DNA from: Druceiella hillmani
Lineage: Eukaryota > Arthropoda > Insecta > Lepidoptera > Hepialidae
Direction: 5' to 3'
Assembly (NCBI GenBank): GCA_039881145.1
Contig: JAYKKI010000016.1
Location: 7,775,001-7,839,000, forward strand
Length of the DNA: 64,000 nucleotides
The notes beneath the pieces were generated by a model. That model saw nothing but the letters and a program-made list of their open reading frames with translations, was not told the DNA's origin and made no database searches. Both the position numbers and the translations under genes were made by a program. The stretch's first letter is position 1, and the number at the start of each line of letters is the position of its first letter. This document shows, piece by piece, positions 61,190 to 64,000 of the stretch.

Positions 61190-62185
61190 GTTTTAATTTT
61201 TAATAAAACTAAATTTAATTCTAAAAGTAATTTTGGATTTGATTTATTAAAAAATTAGAATAACTAACCTTTAAAAAATATAAACAATGAAATTTTAATT
61301 TTAAGATAATTAAATTTAAACTTAAAGTCAACTTTATATTTAATTTGATCGATTTAATAAAAAAAAATTTAAAATGAGAAAAAAATTAATTGGTAGAATA
61401 AGAAAATTTAATTTTAACATTAATTTTAATTAAATTTTGTAATAATTAAAATAAAAATATTTTAATTTTAAAATAATTTATTTTTAATTGAATTAAATTT
61501 AAAATTAATTTTTACATGAAGTTTTATTATTCTAAAAATTAATTTTTTTTATTTCATCAAACAATCTAAATAAACTTTCATTAACAATGAATATAAATGA
61601 ATATGCTGACAATTTATTGTAATTTATTAATTTTAACTATTTAATAAATAATAAAGTAATAATGAAAATAAATGGACTTGCCGAAAATGTACTGTAATTT
61701 ATAAATTTTAAGTATTCAATAATAGATTAAGTAATAATTTTTAATTTATAATGCAAATAAATACATTCCGAATTGGAAACGGTCTGGCAGATAATTATAT
61801 TGACTTACAATAGAAAGCCAGTAGAAAAAAATACATTGACATTATATGTTTTTCGATGTGTTTCGCATGAGAGACAAATTCCATTGCAAGATGATTTTTA
61901 TTGGGCATTTTCACTGTAAATATCAATATAAATAAATTTAAATAAGTTTTAATAATATTTACACGTCTTCAGAATTGAGATTTACAGTTAACCGCGCACA
62001 ATGTTTGCTGCTCTAATGAATACTCGCACGAACACACACACACATATACAACCGTATATAACAGAAAGAGACAGAGAGAAAGGTCGCCTAGAGGGGGCAT
62101 AACGCTTTTTCCTTACGTGATGATCTGCCAATTCGTTCTACTGTAAGCCGCGTAAAAGAACTTCGTTCCAAAAAAAATAAATGAA
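61190..62185 (+). repeat. Dispersed A+T-rich repeat, copy 2
   Basis: 61,740-62,170 is collinear with 53,700-54,040, with an extra segment of about 100 bp (61,840-61,935) and a short CACACACACA stretch. 61,190-61,390 is the reverse complement of 53,390-53,570: TTAAATTTAATTCTAAAAG, ATTAGAATAACTAACC and TTTGATCGATTTAATAAA match the other strand. So the two halves have opposite relative orientation in the two copies. Confidence 0.85.
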
Positions 62186-63842
62186 ATTATATTAGCTTGC
62201 AAATAAATTCTTGAACTATACCTATAGTTGTAAAACCTAATAATATTTGACAAGTTATATATGACAAGAGCCTATTAATAAAGATTAAAAGTTCAGTCAT
62301 TGCTTCTTGCAGATGAAATGAGATCAAATGAAAAAAATTCAGCAACTTTTATGCGCAGTAAAGTTCTCTTAAAAAAAAATTTGTGAGTTTTCTGCTTTAA
62401 AGAGCTGATTGACTAAATGGGTGTTTGGCATATAGCATTTCATATTAGTATAATAATAATCACCGAATAAAATTTGAATTACTTCAAAGCACTCAGATTC
62501 TTAAATTGGCGATCGATATATGATACTGATCAGTAGATTCCATCCAATAGGTGATCGACATAAGATATTGATCACATGGTTTAAATATCTAAGCTGTAAT
62601 GAAAAATATAAATATTTATAATTTCTTTCAAATCTGGAAACCTTTGTCCATTATAATTACTATGTGTAATGAAATCCTTGATATACTGGTAAAATTATTC
62701 ACATAATTTTCCTAAAGTTTACTTGTTATATTCACGATAATTATACAACTGTGACAAAGGTGTGCTAGGCAATATATTTACATCGTGGAAACAAAAGTCA
62801 TTTAATATAAATGTAATTTTAATTAATTTCAATTAAAATTTATTTTAATTTCGTTACATATATATGAACGTAATTGAGTATGGATTTGCTTCTTTTTCCA
62901 ATTTTCGATAAATTCACGTATTTCATTATAAATTTGAAATATTCAATCTCTTTTTAGAAGCAAAAACGTTAATCTAAAGCGACTGATATAAAAAAGTATG
63001 CGTGAAACCGGCAAGCAAATTATTTTTATTTATATTTAATTAAATTATATAATATTCACAATAAAGAAAAATATTAAGGCGTACTGGCCTTATTTTGACT
63101 TATAATTTTATTAAAATAAATAGTGAGTTCAATTATTGAAAAAATTATCTAATACCCGTAATTTGCATTGATTGATCTGCCAAAACAATTGGAAAAGTAA
63201 TTATTACCGTGTTAAATTTGTTGTGTAAATGAACTCATCATAATGTGATTAAAAATAATTATAGAAATGTTATCGATAAATGGTTTTATATTTGTAACTA
63301 AATTTACGAGCCACTTTTAAGTAATAACATTTAGGTGGAACAATAAAACGTTGACCCAGATTGAAAATTTTACGCTTCTGCTGAAGTTCTTTACTGCCGA
63401 AGTTATATCTTTATTGCCGACATTTTATTGGTTTACTGAAACTTGGACTTTCACTTTCCGTAATATTTAATCTGTCCCTGTGTTTAAACGTTTATTAAAT
63501 TACAAGTATCATTTTTGGACGATTTCTTTTAAGTTAACAGATTAAAGTAATGTCGAATCGAATGGCAGATTTTACTCGTGTATCAGTCTGTGTAAATACG
63601 AATATTTGTAAAGTTTCCCTGTTTTGAAATTATACATAAGTTTCTTAAATTAGATTAGTACAATATTTCCCTGCTTCGTATTCTAGGCTGTTATTGATGC
63701 TGCGTTGATATACACTTTATGTCAATTGCAAATTCCCTGTTATAGAACCTTTTTATTAAGTGTTTTATATAAGGATCATGCAATCTCCAATTTTCTTTAA
63801 ACTTTTTTTTAAAACTGGAAACATCAACTTGTGTTGAAATTT
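62186..63842. other. No gene recognised
   Basis: A+T-rich sequence. A small GATCGA(C/T)AT(A)AGATA duplication lies at 62,511-62,570. Confidence 0.4.
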
Positions 63843-63938
63843 TCATGCATGTGTGAGGTCGCGCTCGTGTGCGTGCGTGTGTGCATCTGTGCGAGTGTGC
63901 GTGCGTTTCCGTGTGCGTGTGTACTTATGTGCGTAAAA
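63843..63938. repeat. (GT)n-rich alternating purine-pyrimidine tract
   Basis: Nearly 100 bp of GTGTGCGTGCGT-like sequence with small interruptions. Such tracts can adopt Z-DNA. It has no coding meaning. Confidence 0.85.
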
Positions 63939-64000
63939 AGTATTAAATATTTAAAAAAAAGAAACGAAATCTTTAACAGTAACATTTATTTATTTTATAA

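Overview
This is an A+T-rich stretch of eukaryotic, almost certainly insect, genomic DNA with no complete host gene that I can recognise. A lepidopteran source is the best guess. The support for that comes from recall of repeat families: several decayed copies of a repeat bearing CCGGCCAAGTGCG and GGTTCCGTA-type motifs, a CGCCCGCGACTTCG motif, a Helitron-like 3' end, piggyBac and RTE-like remnants, and many long (TA)n tracts. Nearly all the signal is mobile or repeated DNA, so the window reads as an intergenic region or a very long intron.

Layout. 0-2.5 kb: a truncated hammerhead-bearing repeat and one unassigned 144-codon ORF. 2.59-10 kb: the left arm of a large, diverged inverted duplication whose partner lies at 21.6-26.0 kb. 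The left arm ends at two adjacent minisatellites (35 bp and 49 bp units). 11.98-16.87 kb: a Ty3/gypsy LTR retrotransposon between (TA)n tracts. Its two LTRs differ by one base over about 231 shared positions, yet gag and pol carry many frameshifts and stops. Its 5' LTR holds an 86-bp intron-like block that is absent from the 3' LTR, and its gag-pol junction keeps a canonical -1 slippery heptamer. 19.0-20.2 kb: two more hammerhead repeats. 26.9-27.9 kb: a broken piggyBac transposase. 29.9-30.7 kb: a satellite of about 201 bp. 30.9-31.5 kb: a possible MITE. 31.9-32.2 kb and 36.7-36.9 kb: hammerhead repeats. 34.6-35.9 kb: nested tandem arrays with a 251-bp unit. 36.9-49.2 kb: a direct tandem segmental duplication carrying RTE-like reverse transcriptase remnants, a conserved minus-strand ORF and a possible membrane-protein first exon. 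50.8-54.1 kb and 61.2-62.2 kb: copies of an A+T-rich repeat with inverted arms and an internal inversion between copies. The remainder is unassigned A+T-rich DNA.

The most interesting system is a six-member family of palindromic repeats of about 150-275 bp. Their arms encode compact type I hammerhead ribozymes facing outward in opposite directions: CTGAAGA, a short stem II, GAAA, and a three-base-pair stem III made by CCTAGG. This architecture is known from Penelope-like retroelements and related short ribozyme-bearing retroelements. No Penelope reverse transcriptase is visible here. Several arms keep an intact core, while others carry the same CGAAA to CAAAA change that abolishes the core.

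All alignments were made by eye. Identity figures are rough and boundaries are accurate to perhaps 5-30 bp.
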